DNA from: Arenimonas caeni
Lineage (GTDB): Bacteria; Pseudomonadota; Gammaproteobacteria; Xanthomonadales; Xanthomonadaceae
Length of the DNA stretch: 64,000 bases
Assembly (NCBI RefSeq): GCF_003024235.1
Contig: NZ_KZ679092.1
Span: forward strand, 1-64,000
Direction of reading: 5' to 3'
A program made the translations under genes and the position numbers. Under the pieces are notes generated by a model. It was not told where the DNA came from, did no database searches, and worked only from the letters and a program-made list of their open reading frames with translations. This document shows positions 31,301 through 39,134 of this stretch, one piece after another (within the stretch, counting starts at the first letter, position 1; the number at the start of each line of letters is the position of its first letter).

Positions 31301-31602
31301 AGGTACACGCCCTCGCGGACCTCGGTCACGCCATCCTTGATGATCGTGATGGTGTACGGGCCGCCGACGCGCAGGCCGCGCGCGGAGTAGCGACCGTCAT
31401 TGCCGGTGGTGGCATTGCTGACGGTGCCGGACGGCGTGTGCACGATGGTCACCTGCGCGCCGGTCACCGGCTGGGCGTCGGAACCGACGATGCGGCCGGT
31501 CACCGAGGCGGTGGTGTTCTGCGCGAAGGCCGGAGCCGCCGCGAGCGCGATGGCGAGGCCGAGGGAGAGCTGCGAAAGCCGAACCCGGTTGCGATTGGTC
31601 AT
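28312..31602 (-). CDS. TonB-dependent receptor, Oar-like with N-terminal Ig-like domain
   Basis: 1096 residues. Signal peptide about 1-28 (ALAAAPAFA-QN), then a CarboxypepD_reg-like domain (SVTGRIVGSDAQPVTGAQVT to about 115), a plug (SQIEALPSANRNIQDYIRT, KIDGVSASDPFG) and a long beta-barrel ending in the aromatic residue needed for BAM insertion (SFKYQF). This is the Oar-like group common in Xanthomonadales, often involved in uptake of peptides or glycans; the substrate is unknown. The start MTNRNRVR is chosen over an ATG 16 codons upstream because the signal peptide begins there. It stands alone. Confidence 0.9.
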   Translation of the reverse strand: MTNRNRVRLSQLSLGLAIALAAAPAFAQNTTASVTGRIVGSDAQPVTGAQVTIVHTPSGTVSNATTGNDGRYSARGLRVGGPYTITIIKDGVTEVREGVYLQLAETTAVDATLVDDVATLAAVEVTGSSVISEVFSPEKMGTGSNVNRSQIEALPSANRNIQDYIRTDPRISQVSKADGAISAGGQNTRYNLIKIDGVSASDPFGLESNNLPTERQPVSIDAIEEINIDLANYDTTIAGGTGAVVNAVTRSGTNEFHGSLYYTLRDGDWVRGTLDGVEFNGWESEDTYGGTFGGPLVKDRLFFFVNYEKYVRTAPSTGFGGTPYGLGQITDQNIADVQAAAAAYGFDAGGIGGLNADTEIEEYAIKLDWNISDAHRAALRYSFLDQGVLRFPQVDNNSISLNSFWYNYAKEFESTVLELFSDWSDNFSTEFKVSRRDYTAVRETNSNLPQIEIRGFGPNSNRSIYLGTEQNSHVNLIDTEQTTLFGSGNLFVGNHELKFGFDWEKNDVINFYGRDLNGTYVFNNLAAFIAGNPSTYVVRAPRPDGGTYADIPAAYTQKNTGLFLQDTWSVNYNLTLMFGLRYDKPDFDDQRLYNEFVSDIYGYDNSNTVDVSILQPRVGFNYTFDAERPTQVRGGFGLFQGASPNVWLAGAYQNTGISYVQYEETNGGNFDPSVPPYIPGTGLNPACYPVPTLASCPRQNVDIIAPDFALPSVWKANLAFEHELPWHGIVLSAEALFTNVKDGIFIQRLDPFNAAGDGVTAIGQDGRTLFWNANGLNPDRRGNNGIAHGTNGAFNRALRPNGVGDVFLVSNTDKGESSQFTFGLDKPLVDTWGWSLFYTYTEATEVSPMTSSQNSSNWGNTPIGSMNEDVAYDSRYAIKDRFTGTVTWRHNFFENYETRVSMFYEGRSGRPFSYIFGNDANGDANGNTGRFNDLFYVPNGPGDVVWTGGSAMEQSFFAWLEQNPELRAYQGQIAPANAFRSQWVNSFDVRITQELPGFAEGHKSVLALDIMNIGNLLNKDWGLIEDYGFNANRQLASYAGICGPGVTLAGCAGNDGKYVYHWTGPGSDAQIQENNNDKGNTAVSRWSVMLSFKYQF

Positions 31603-31719
31603 GGTGGAAACCCTGGTTTTTGGAAGTGGCGAAAAAGGCGTGTGCGGCATCCCGCCGCTGTACCCTGACGTACGGGTACGGCTGTTCCTGTCTTAACTTG
31701 CTGGAAAGGTCCCCTGGGG

Positions 31720-31757
31720 CCCCTTAGCAATAACAAGAGTTTAACACGCTAACGGGG
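31720..31757 (-). promoter_or_regulatory. Imperfect inverted repeat upstream of the receptor gene
   Basis: CCCCTTAGC (31720-31728) and GCTAACGGGG (31748-31757) form an inverted repeat with one bulged base, around an A/T-rich centre, about 120 nt before the receptor start. This is the only A/T-rich spot in a 190-bp intergenic region, so a promoter and operator are likely here. I cannot assign clear -35 and -10 boxes. Confidence 0.35.
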
Positions 31758-31793
31758 TTGGATGTCATTCAGGTTACAGGCCGGTGGCAACCC

Positions 31794-32393
31794 TCAGACC
31801 ACCCCTGCCCCGGCCAGGTAGCTGGCGACGCCATCGAGCAGCATCTGCACCGAAATGGCCACCAAAAGCATGCCCATGAGCCGTTCTACTGCGATCAGGA
31901 CCCGCATACCCAGCACCTTGTAGAGGGTGGTGGCCGAAAAAAGCAGCGCGGCCGTGGCCAGCCAGGCCAGGACCAGGGCCAGGCTCCAGTCGGCCATCCG
32001 GCCCGGTTCCTGGGCGGCCAGCAGCATCACCGCGGCCATGCCCGAGGGCCCGGCCACCAGCGGGATGGCCATGGGCACGATGAAGGGTTCGCCGCCCGGG
32101 ACTTCGCCGAACATGCCCTCGGGGCTGGGGAAGATCATCTTCAGGCCGATCAGGAACAGCACGATGCCGCCGGCGATGGACACCGACTCCTGGCGAAGGT
32201 GCATCAGGTCGAGCACGTACTTGCCGCCCCACAGGAACACGAACAGCACGCCCAGGGCGATCAGCAGCTCGCGCGCCAGCACGCGCCGCCGGCGCTCGGG
32301 CGCCAGCGGCTTGAGCAGGCCCAGGAACACCGGGATGTTGCCCAGCGGGTCGAGGATCAGGAACAGCAGCAGGGCTGCCGAGAGCGTGGTCAT
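31794..32393 (-). CDS. MarC-family inner membrane protein
   Basis: 199 residues with six hydrophobic segments. The family features are LLFLILDPLGNIPVFLGLL near the N-terminus and the repeat-like PMAIPLVAGPSGMAAVMLL in the middle. MarC/YhgN proteins are integral membrane proteins of unknown function, named for proximity to marRAB, and are not drug exporters as once thought. It overlaps the upstream SDR gene by ATGA, forming a grxD-SDR-marC unit. Confidence 0.85.
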   Translation of the reverse strand: MTTLSAALLLFLILDPLGNIPVFLGLLKPLAPERRRRVLARELLIALGVLFVFLWGGKYVLDLMHLRQESVSIAGGIVLFLIGLKMIFPSPEGMFGEVPGGEPFIVPMAIPLVAGPSGMAAVMLLAAQEPGRMADWSLALVLAWLATAALLFSATTLYKVLGMRVLIAVERLMGMLLVAISVQMLLDGVASYLAGAGVV

Positions 32394-33148
32394 GCCGGCA
32401 CCCGCGGCGCCCAGACCTGGCCGCGCAGGGCCGCGCCGGCCGGCGACAGCAGGTGCACGCAGGCCGGGGCGTAGGCCGCGGGAGCGGGCACGCGCAGCTG
32501 GCCCTCGTCGGCGTAGGCGCGGGCACGCAGGTCGGTGCGCATCGGCCCGGGCTCGAGGCCCGCCACGCGCACCGGGGTCATGTCGGTCTCGGCACCGAGC
32601 TGCCGCACCAGCGCCACGAGACCCTGCTTGGCCAGCCCGTAGGCGCCCCAGTAGGCCTTGCCCACGCGCGCCGGGTCGTCGGTGACGAAGACCACGGCGC
32701 TGTCGTCGGCCTTGCGCAGCCAAGGCAGGCAGGCCTGGGTGAGCAGCCACGGCGCGGTGAAGTTGACGTGCAGGCAGCGCACGAAGACTTCGGGCTCGAT
32801 CGTCTCGAGCGGCGCCAGGCCGCTGAACTCGGCCGCGCAGTGCAGCAGCCCGTGCAGGCCACCAAGCTCGGTGGCCACCTTCTCCGCCAGTTGGGCGTAG
32901 TCGGCCGGGTCGGCGCCGGCCAGGTCGATCGGGTAGATCGCCGGCTCCGGGCCCAGCGCCTTCACCGCGTCGTACACGCGGTTGAGCCTGGGCACCTTGC
33001 GGCCCAGCAGCACCACCGTGGCGCCGGCGCGCGCGCAGGCCTTGGCCGCCTCGGCGCCCAGGCCGCCATGGGCGCCCGTGACCAGCACCACCCGCCCGGC
33101 CAGGGCGTCGGCGGCGATTGCGGTGGGCGCGGCCGGCGCGGTGCTCAT
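32390..33148 (-). CDS. YciK-like short-chain dehydrogenase/reductase
   Basis: 252 residues. The Rossmann motif TGAHGGLG (24-31) and the Y171-xxx-K175 pair (YGLAK) identify a classical SDR, and GKAYWGAY resembles YciK. The usual catalytic serine, 13 residues before the tyrosine, is replaced by aspartate (VTDDPARVG). Either catalysis is altered or the enzyme is not an oxidoreductase. Substrate unknown. It overlaps grxD upstream and marC downstream by ATGA. Confidence 0.82.
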   Translation of the reverse strand: MSTAPAAPTAIAADALAGRVVLVTGAHGGLGAEAAKACARAGATVVLLGRKVPRLNRVYDAVKALGPEPAIYPIDLAGADPADYAQLAEKVATELGGLHGLLHCAAEFSGLAPLETIEPEVFVRCLHVNFTAPWLLTQACLPWLRKADDSAVVFVTDDPARVGKAYWGAYGLAKQGLVALVRQLGAETDMTPVRVAGLEPGPMRTDLRARAYADEGQLRVPAPAAYAPACVHLLSPAGAALRGQVWAPRVPA

Positions 33149-33468
33149 GCCGGCTTCTGCGCCTCGGCGACGATGCGCGCCAGTTCACCGCTCTCGAGCA
33201 GGTCGACGGTGATGTCGCAGCCGCCGATCAGCTCGCCGTGGATGAACAGCTGCGGGAAGGTCGGCCAGTCGGAATAGCGCGGCAGGTTGGCGCGGATCTC
33301 CGGGTCCTCGAGCACGTTGATGCTGTGGTAACCGGTGGCCCCGGCGGCCTTGAGGGCCTGCGCGGCGCGGCTGGAGAAGCCGCACATCGGGAACTGCGGC
33401 GTGCCCTTCATGAAGAGCACGATCGGGTGGCCCTCGACCTCGGCCTTGATGCGGTCCATGACGCTCAT
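33145..33468 (-). CDS. grxD: Monothiol glutaredoxin Grx4
   Basis: 107 residues with the monothiol active site CGFS in FPMCGFSSRAAQ, and the glutathione-binding elements FMKGTP, WPTFPQLFI and GGCDI. Grx4-type proteins bind a [2Fe-2S] cluster with glutathione and deliver or sense iron-sulfur clusters, often with BolA. Divergent from sodB, so an oxidative or iron-related link is plausible. First gene of a three-gene overlapping unit. Confidence 0.95.
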   Translation of the reverse strand: MSVMDRIKAEVEGHPIVLFMKGTPQFPMCGFSSRAAQALKAAGATGYHSINVLEDPEIRANLPRYSDWPTFPQLFIHGELIGGCDITVDLLESGELARIVAEAQKPA

Positions 33469-33580
33469 GTGAAAAAGCTCCGTTTCGCCCGCGGCCGTGG
33501 GGGTGGGCCGCGATGGGGCTAGAATTATAAGGCTGGGCACCGCCCGACGGCGCCCCAACCCAAACGAAAGGAGACAGCCC

Positions 33581-34159
33581 ATGGCCATCGAACTGCCCGC
33601 CCTGCCCTACGACCGCACCGCGCTCGAGCCGCACATCTCGGCCGAGACCATCGATTTCCACTATGGCAAGCACCACCAGGCCTACGTGACCAACCTCAAC
33701 AAGCAGATCGAGGGCACCGAGTTCGAGTCCATGGACCTCGAGGCCATCATCCGCAAGTCGCAGGGTGGCATGTTCAACAACGCCGCCCAGGTCTGGAACC
33801 ACACCTTCTATTGGAACTGCCTCAAGCCCAACGGCGGCGGCGAGCCGACCGGCGCCCTGGCCGACGCCATCAACAAGGCCTTCGGCAGCTTCGCCCAGTT
33901 CAAGGAGCAGTTCACCCAGACCGCGCTCACCACCTTCGGCTCGGGCTGGGCGTGGCTGGTGCAGCGTCCGGACGGCTCGCTGGCCCTGGTCAGCACCCCC
34001 AACGCCGCCACCCCGCTCACCGGCGCCGACAAGCCGCTGCTGACCTGCGACGTCTGGGAACACGCCTACTACATCGACTACCGCAACGCCCGGCCGAAGT
34101 ACGTCGAGTCGTTCTGGAACCTGGTGAACTGGGACTTCGTCGCCAGCCAGATGGCCTGA
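33581..34159 (+). CDS. sodB: Superoxide dismutase [Fe]
   Basis: 192 residues. Metal ligands are visible in [10 protein letters not shown] (H27), VWNHTFYW, and [11 protein letters not shown]. The FeSOD-type sequence [14 protein letters not shown] and the residue pattern AAQVWNH point to iron rather than manganese. It dismutates superoxide in the cytoplasm. A strong ribosome site, aaaggaga, precedes the ATG. Its stop overlaps the start of an ABC ATPase gene (ATGA), which is unusual for sodB. Confidence 0.95.
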   Translation: MAIELPALPYDRTALEPHISAETIDFHYGKHHQAYVTNLNKQIEGTEFESMDLEAIIRKSQGGMFNNAAQVWNHTFYWNCLKPNGGGEPTGALADAINKAFGSFAQFKEQFTQTALTTFGSGWAWLVQRPDGSLALVSTPNAATPLTGADKPLLTCDVWEHAYYIDYRNARPKYVESFWNLVNWDFVASQMA

Positions 34160-35211
34160 TGACCCCGGCGCAGCCGCTGCTCGCCATCGACCGGCTGTCC
34201 TGCGCCTACGCGGGGCAGCCGGCGGTCAGGGAACTGTCGCTGGCGCTCGCGCCCGGCGAGCTCGGTTGCCTGCTCGGGCCCAGCGGCTGCGGCAAGACCA
34301 CCCTGCTGCGCGCCATCGCCGGTTTCCATGCCCCGGCGGCCGGCGCGCTGCGGCTTCGCGGTCGTGACGCCCTGCCGCTGCCGCCCGAGGGGCGCGGGCT
34401 GGGCTTCGTGTTCCAGGACCTGGCGCTGTTCCCGCACCTGACGGTAGCCGGCAACGTCGCCTTCGGCCTGCACCGCCTGCCCCGCGCCGAACGCGCGGCG
34501 CGCGTGGCCGAAACGCTCGCCATGATCGGCCTGGAAGGCCTGGGCGAGCGCTATCCGCATGAGCTCTCCGGCGGCCAGCAGCAGCGCGTGGCCCTGGCCC
34601 GATCGCTGGCGCCGCGCCCCGACCTGCTGTTGCTGGACGAGCCCTTCTCCAGCCTCGACGCCGACCTGCGCGGCCGCCTGCGCGACGACCTGCGCGCGCT
34701 GCTCAAGCGGCTGGGCATCGCCGCCCTGCTGGTGACGCACGACCAGGAGGAGGCCTTCGCCTTCGCCGACACCGTCGGCGTGATGCAGGCCGGTCGCCTG
34801 CTGCAGTGGGCGCCGGGCTTCGAGCTCTACCACCGGCCGGCCACGCCCTTCGTGGCCAGCTTCGTCGGCGAAGGCCGCTTCCTGCCGGCGACGGTGCTGG
34901 CCGGCAACCGCCTGGGCACGGCGCTGGGCGAACTCGAGTTCGCCGCACCGCAGGGCTGGCCGGTGGGCAGCACGGTGCGCGTGCTGCTGCGCCCCGACGA
35001 CCTGCGCCCGACCGAGACCGGCGGCATCGAGGCCGAAGTGCGTTCGGTCGCCTTCCGCGGCGCCGAGTCGCTGCACACCCTGGTGCTGCCCGACGGCACC
35101 TCGCTCACCACACTGGTGCCCAGCCACCAGCAGCGCGCGCCCGGCAGCCGGATGCGCGTGCGGCCCGACCTGGCCCACGTCGTCGTCTTCGCAGGGGACG
35201 GGTGCAATTAA
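34159..35211 (+). CDS. ABC transporter ATPase, FbpC-like, without cognate permease
   Basis: 350 residues. Walker A GPSGCGKTTLL, Q-loop FQDLALFPHLT, signature LSGGQQQR, Walker B LLLLDEPFSSLD and the H-loop VTHDQEEA are all present. A C-terminal TOBE-like domain (about 240-345) places it with the iron(III)/thiamine/polyamine importers. No permease or binding-protein gene is adjacent, so it must pair with components coded elsewhere. The last five codons (GDGCN) and the stop lie inside a long palindromic repeat that replaced the original end. Overlaps the sodB stop. Confidence 0.85.
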   Translation: MTPAQPLLAIDRLSCAYAGQPAVRELSLALAPGELGCLLGPSGCGKTTLLRAIAGFHAPAAGALRLRGRDALPLPPEGRGLGFVFQDLALFPHLTVAGNVAFGLHRLPRAERAARVAETLAMIGLEGLGERYPHELSGGQQQRVALARSLAPRPDLLLLDEPFSSLDADLRGRLRDDLRALLKRLGIAALLVTHDQEEAFAFADTVGVMQAGRLLQWAPGFELYHRPATPFVASFVGEGRFLPATVLAGNRLGTALGELEFAAPQGWPVGSTVRVLLRPDDLRPTETGGIEAEVRSVAFRGAESLHTLVLPDGTSLTTLVPSHQQRAPGSRMRVRPDLAHVVVFAGDGCN

Positions 35212-35277
35212 AGAAGGGGGTCAGGTTCACTTGGAGCCAAGTGAACCTGACCCCCTTCTTTAATTGCACCCGTCCCC
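35194..35277. repeat. Perfect palindrome, 2 x 41 bp with a 2-nt centre
   Basis: The arm 35194-35234 is an exact reverse complement of 35237-35277, with AG in the centre. The arm contains GGGGACGGGTGCAATTAA and GGGGGTCAGGTTCACTTGG. A 13-nt piece of it, GGGTCAGGTTCAC, recurs at 50237-50249, so it belongs to a dispersed repeat family. It lies between the convergent ABC ATPase and purK genes, provides the ATPase stop codon, and as RNA could act as a terminator. Such palindromes are typical substrates of REP-associated tyrosine transposases. Confidence 0.9.
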
Positions 35278-35298
35278 TTTCCGAGACCTGTCCGGGGC

Positions 35299-36438
35299 TC
35301 AGCGCAGGCGGGCGATGACGGGCGCCACCTGGGCCTCGCGGCCAAGCGCCTTGCCGACCCGCTCGAGCGCGTCGGCCAGCCCGGCCGTCGTTTCCGCCCG
35401 CAGCGTGGCGTGGCCGACCTTGCGGCCTACGCGGGGCGACTTGCCGTAGTCGTGCCAGTGCCCGCCCGGCTCGGCCAGCACGGCCGCTGCCGGCGGCATC
35501 TCGCCGATCCAGTTGAGCATGCAGCTGTGGCCCACCGGGCGCACCGCGCCCAGCGGCAGGCCGAGCACGGCGCGCAGGTGGTTCTGGAACTGCGAGGTCT
35601 CGGCGCCTTCGATCGTCCAGTGGCCGGAGTTGTGCACGCGCGGCGCCATCTCGTTGGCCACCAGCACGCCGTCGTGCAGGAACAGCTCGAGCGCGAACAC
35701 GCCCACGTAATCCAGGGCCTCGGCGACGCGGCGGGCGGCGTCGAGCGCCTGCGCCTGCAGCGACTCGTCGGCCACCGCCGGCGCCAGGCTGGCCGAGAGG
35801 ATGCCGTCGACATGCCAGTTCTCGGTCAGCGGCCAGGCGCGCAGCTCGCCGTCGCGGCCGCGCACGGCAACCACCGACAGCTCGCGCTGGAACGCGACGA
35901 AACCCTCGAGGATCAGGCCCACGCGCGCCGCCTGCGGGCCGAGCGCGGCCCAGGCGGCGTCGGCGTCGGCCGGCGACTTGATGCGGAACTGGCCCTTGCC
36001 GTCGTAACCCAGGCGGCGGGTCTTGAGGATGCACGGCGTGCCGACCCGGGCGATGGCGGCGTCGAGTTCGCCGCGGGTGTCGATGGTGGCGAACTCCGGC
36101 ACCGGGATGTCCAGTTCGCGGAACAGGGTCTTCTCGGCCAGGCGGTCCTGGGCCACGGCCAGCGCGCGCGGGTTGGGAAACACCGGCACGTGGTCGGCCA
36201 GCCACTGCGCGCTCTCGGCGGGCACGTTCTCGAAGTCGAAGGTGGCCACGTCGATGCGCCGCGCGAACTCGGCCAGCGCGGCCTCGTCGCGGTAGTCGGC
36301 CTGGAGCATCGGCGCGAACTGGGCCGCGCAGGCGTCGGCGGTGGAGTCGAGCACCAGGAAGCGCAGGCCCAGCGGCGCGCCGGCCAGGGCCATCATGCGG
36401 GCCAGCTGCCCGCCACCGAGGATGCCGACGGTGGTCAC
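35299..36438 (-). CDS. purK: 5-(carboxyamino)imidazole ribonucleotide synthase
   Basis: 379 residues of the ATP-grasp superfamily. N-terminal [19 protein letters not shown]-binding [12 protein letters not shown], and the metal-binding [21 protein letters not shown]. It converts AIR, ATP and bicarbonate to N5-CAIR in purine synthesis. The start overlaps the purE stop (ATGA), giving the usual purEK operon. Confidence 0.96.
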   Translation of the reverse strand: MTTVGILGGGQLARMMALAGAPLGLRFLVLDSTADACAAQFAPMLQADYRDEAALAEFARRIDVATFDFENVPAESAQWLADHVPVFPNPRALAVAQDRLAEKTLFRELDIPVPEFATIDTRGELDAAIARVGTPCILKTRRLGYDGKGQFRIKSPADADAAWAALGPQAARVGLILEGFVAFQRELSVVAVRGRDGELRAWPLTENWHVDGILSASLAPAVADESLQAQALDAARRVAEALDYVGVFALELFLHDGVLVANEMAPRVHNSGHWTIEGAETSQFQNHLRAVLGLPLGAVRPVGHSCMLNWIGEMPPAAAVLAEPGGHWHDYGKSPRVGRKVGHATLRAETTAGLADALERVGKALGREAQVAPVIARLR

Positions 36439-36941
36439 GGCAGGCGCGGGTCGGCGTGGGCGAGCACGTCGCGGGTCTGCTGGTCGCGGAAATGCGCCAA
36501 CGCCTCGCGCACCGCCGGGTCGTGCTGGGCCACCAGCGCCGCGGCGAACAGGCCGGCATTGGCGGCGCCGGCCACGCCGATGGCGAAGGTGGCCACCGGG
36601 ATGCCGGCCGGCATCTGCACGATCGAAAGCAGTGAGTCGAGGCCGTTGAGCGCCTTGCTCTGGACCGGCACGCCCAGCACGGGCACCGCGGTCATCGCAG
36701 CGACCATGCCCGGCAGGTGCGCGGCGCCGCCGGCGCCGGCGATGATCGCGCGCAGGCCGCGGCCTTCGGCGGCCTTGGCGTATTCGGCCAGCAGGTCGGG
36801 GGTGCGGTGCGCAGAGACCACCCGCACCTCATGCGCGACGCCCAGCTTCTCGAGCCGGTCGACGGCGTGCTGCATCGTCTCCCAGTCGGATCGGGAGCCC
36901 ATGATCACCCCGACCAGCGGGTTCTTGGCGGCTTGGTTCAT
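36435..36941 (-). CDS. purE: N5-carboxyaminoimidazole ribonucleotide mutase
   Basis: 168 residues. The class I PurE motifs are [16 protein letters not shown] and [11 protein letters not shown](V), followed by PVLGVPV and [15 protein letters not shown]. It isomerises N5-CAIR to CAIR. The start is ATG 36941; a TTG six codons upstream is less likely. Confidence 0.96.
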   Translation of the reverse strand: MNQAAKNPLVGVIMGSRSDWETMQHAVDRLEKLGVAHEVRVVSAHRTPDLLAEYAKAAEGRGLRAIIAGAGGAAHLPGMVAAMTAVPVLGVPVQSKALNGLDSLLSIVQMPAGIPVATFAIGVAGAANAGLFAAALVAQHDPAVREALAHFRDQQTRDVLAHADPRLP

Positions 36942-37005
36942 GGCGGGCTGCTTCGGCAAAAGGCTATTCTAGACACAAGCCCGCAACCCGGACACCGGCC
37001 ACGCC

Positions 37006-37272
37006 ATGGACCGCAAACTGCTCGATATCCTCTGCTGCCCGGCCAGCAAGCAGCCGCTGGCGCTGCTGGCCGCCGATGACCTGGACCTGGTCAACCGCGC
37101 CATCGCCCGTGGCGGTGTGCTGCGCGCCGACGGCACCGCCCAGGCCGACGCCCTGTCCGAGGGCCTGGTGACGCGCGACCGGCGCACCGTCTACCGGGTC
37201 GACGACGGCATTCCGGTGCTGCTGGCCGACGAGGCCCTGGAAACCAGCCAGTTCCCCGACTTCCCGCGCTGA
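37006..37272 (+). CDS. Trm112/UPF0434 family protein (YcaR-like)
   Basis: 88 residues. The family begins MDRKLLDILCCPASKQPL and ends DGIPVLLADEA, both present. Only one zinc-type CC pair is retained. YcaR-like proteins are small zinc-ribbon relatives of the methyltransferase activator Trm112; the bacterial role is not settled. Followed one base later by nadC. Confidence 0.88.
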   Translation: MDRKLLDILCCPASKQPLALLAADDLDLVNRAIARGGVLRADGTAQADALSEGLVTRDRRTVYRVDDGIPVLLADEALETSQFPDFPR

Positions 37273-37273
37273 C

Positions 37274-38146
37274 ATGGCTACCCTGCCGAGCCCTCCCCCG
37301 GCCGGGGTCGTGGCCGAGGACGTCGCCCGCGCCCTGGCCGAAGACCTGGGACCGGGGGACGCCACCGCCGAACTGCTGCCGGACGGCCCGGCCGAGGCCT
37401 GGGTGGTCGCCAAGGAAGCCGGCGTCATCGCCGGGCGCCCCTGGTTCGACGAGTGCTTCCGCCGGCTCGACCCCGAGGTGCGCATCCACTGGCGAGTGGC
37501 CGAAGGCGAGGCCGTCGCCGCCGGCACGGTGCTGGTGACCCTGGCCGGCCGCGCCCGCGCCCTGGTCAGCGCCGAGCGCCCGGCCCTGAACTTCCTGCAG
37601 ACGCTATCGGCCACCGCCAGCCGCACCGCGGAGTGCGTGGCGGCCCTGGCCGGCAGCCGCACCCGCGTGCTCGACACCCGCAAGACCCTGCCCGGCCTGC
37701 GCCAGGCGCAGAAATACGCGGTGCGGGCCGGCGGCGGGCTCAACCACCGCATGGGGCTGTACGACGCGGTGATGCTCAAGGAAAACCACATCCATGCCGC
37801 CGGCTCGATCGCGGCGGCCGCAGCCGCGGCGCGCCAGCGCCACCCGACCCTGCCGCTGATCATCGAGGTCGAAACCCTGGCCGAGCTCGACCAGGCCCTG
37901 GCCGCCGGCTGCGACCGGATCCTGGTCGACGAATTCGGCGACGATGACCTGCGCGAGGCCGTGCGCCGCGCCGCCGGCCGGATCCCGCTGGAGGTCTCCG
38001 GCGGCGTCACGCTCGATCGCCTGCACACGCTCGGCGCCATCGGCGTCGACTACGTCTCGATCGGCGCCCTCACCAAGCACGTCCACGCCCTCGACCTCTC
38101 CCTCCGCCTCGGCTCCCCACCCCCCTCCCCGCCCCCGTCCCTTTAG
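37274..38146 (+). CDS. nadC: Nicotinate-nucleotide pyrophosphorylase (carboxylating)
   Basis: 290 residues. The type II phosphoribosyltransferase motifs are ERPALNFLQTLS, DTRKTLPGLRQAQKYAVRAGGG, NHRMGLYDAVMLKENHI and EVSGGVTLD. It converts quinolinate and PRPP to NaMN in NAD synthesis. The C-terminal tail is proline-rich (SPPPSPPPSL), and the TAG stop codon is the first triplet of a GTAG-type palindrome, suggesting the natural end was changed by a repeat insertion. Confidence 0.95.
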   Translation: MATLPSPPPAGVVAEDVARALAEDLGPGDATAELLPDGPAEAWVVAKEAGVIAGRPWFDECFRRLDPEVRIHWRVAEGEAVAAGTVLVTLAGRARALVSAERPALNFLQTLSATASRTAECVAALAGSRTRVLDTRKTLPGLRQAQKYAVRAGGGLNHRMGLYDAVMLKENHIHAAGSIAAAAAAARQRHPTLPLIIEVETLAELDQALAAGCDRILVDEFGDDDLREAVRRAAGRIPLEVSGGVTLDRLHTLGAIGVDYVSIGALTKHVHALDLSLRLGSPPPSPPPSL

Positions 38147-38167
38147 GAGCGCCTTCAGGCGCTCCTA
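38144..38167. repeat. GTAG-type REP palindrome copy 1
   Basis: TAGGAGCGCC-TTCA-GGCGCTCCTA, a 10-bp perfect inverted repeat with a 4-nt loop. The right arm continues as CTACGGGG. The same unit occurs at 63627-63656, and a shortened form at 52503-52522. Short palindromes led by GTAG are known as SMAG/REP elements in Stenotrophomonas and relatives and are linked to RAYT transposases. Here it carries the nadC stop codon. Confidence 0.8.
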
Positions 38168-38204
38168 CGGGGGGAGGCCGAGGGAGGGAGCGCGAGGGGT
38201 TGGG

Positions 38205-39011
38205 TCAGCCGCGGCTGAGGAAGAGCGCGACGATGACCAGGATGGCGGCGGCAGTGAGCATGATCGGCACCCACTTGCTGATGCCGCCCGCGGCGGCCGG
38301 CGCCGCCGGTTCGCTGGGCTGGGTCAGGCGCGTGGCCTGCTGGGCCATTTCCATGCCCGGGGCGACCAGGATGAAACGCACCGCGTCCAGGCGCAGCTCG
38401 TCGCCCGGCTTCAGGAACCCCTGCTGCACGCGCTTGCCGTTGATGTAGGTGCCGTTGGACGAACCCAGGTCCTCCACCGACAGCCCGTCCTGGGTCGGCT
38501 TGACCAGCGCGTGCCGGCGCGAAATCTCGTCGGCGGCGACGGCGATGTCGGCTTCCGCGGCGCGACCGATCACCACCGGCCCCTGCACCGGGAACACCTT
38601 GCCGAACACCGCGCCCGACACGCCGCGCAGCACGAACTTCGGCACCGCCATGCGCACGCGGGTGGCGCCCGTGTCCTCCTCCTCGCCGGCGGCCGCAGCG
38701 CCCGCCGAGGAAGGCGCGGAGCGCGCGGCTTCGACCACGTTGAAGCGCGCCTGCACCGGGCCGATGCCCAGCGTGTCGCCGGCGCGCAGCGCCATGATGT
38801 CCTGCACCGGCTTGCCGTTGACGCTGACCTCGCCGCCGTTGGCGGGAACCTGCAGGTTCGCGCCGGTGCCGGTGACGTGGATCTCGCAGTGGTGGTCGAG
38901 GATGCCCTCGACCGCAAGCACCACCGCGCCATCGGCCGAGCGGCCGATGCGGTTCACGCCGTGGCTCAGCAGCACCTGCGGATGTTCACCATGGGGAAAC
39001 ACCAGTTTCAT
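38205..39011 (-). CDS. Tandem FHA-domain protein with C-terminal membrane anchor
   Basis: 268 residues. A first, more divergent FHA domain (about 1-95, NRIGRSADGAVV, HHCEIHV) and a second, canonical one (about 125-215, IGRAAEADIAVAADEISRRH, then SSNGTYINGKRV). A C-terminal hydrophobic helix (VPIMLTAAAILVIVALFLS) anchors it. FHA domains bind phosphothreonine, so it should report to a Ser/Thr kinase, but no kinase or secretion gene lies nearby. Function not known. Confidence 0.85.
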   Translation of the reverse strand: MKLVFPHGEHPQVLLSHGVNRIGRSADGAVVLAVEGILDHHCEIHVTGTGANLQVPANGGEVSVNGKPVQDIMALRAGDTLGIGPVQARFNVVEAARSAPSSAGAAAAGEEEDTGATRVRMAVPKFVLRGVSGAVFGKVFPVQGPVVIGRAAEADIAVAADEISRRHALVKPTQDGLSVEDLGSSNGTYINGKRVQQGFLKPGDELRLDAVRFILVAPGMEMAQQATRLTQPSEPAAPAAAGGISKWVPIMLTAAAILVIVALFLSRG

Positions 39012-39134
39012 GTTCGCTCTCCTGCGATACGGCGCGCGCCGGCGGGGCGGGGTCCGGGCCTATCTTAGCGATGTGGAGCGCATGCGGGCAGGGGGCCGCT
39101 TGTGGCCTGCGATGGCCGGCCCCACACTTCGGAC

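Noticed and set aside
33500-33580. Fur box between grxD and sodB
   Set aside because: There is an A/T-rich patch (CTAGAATTATAAG) that can be a -10 region, but no 19-bp Fur-like dyad.
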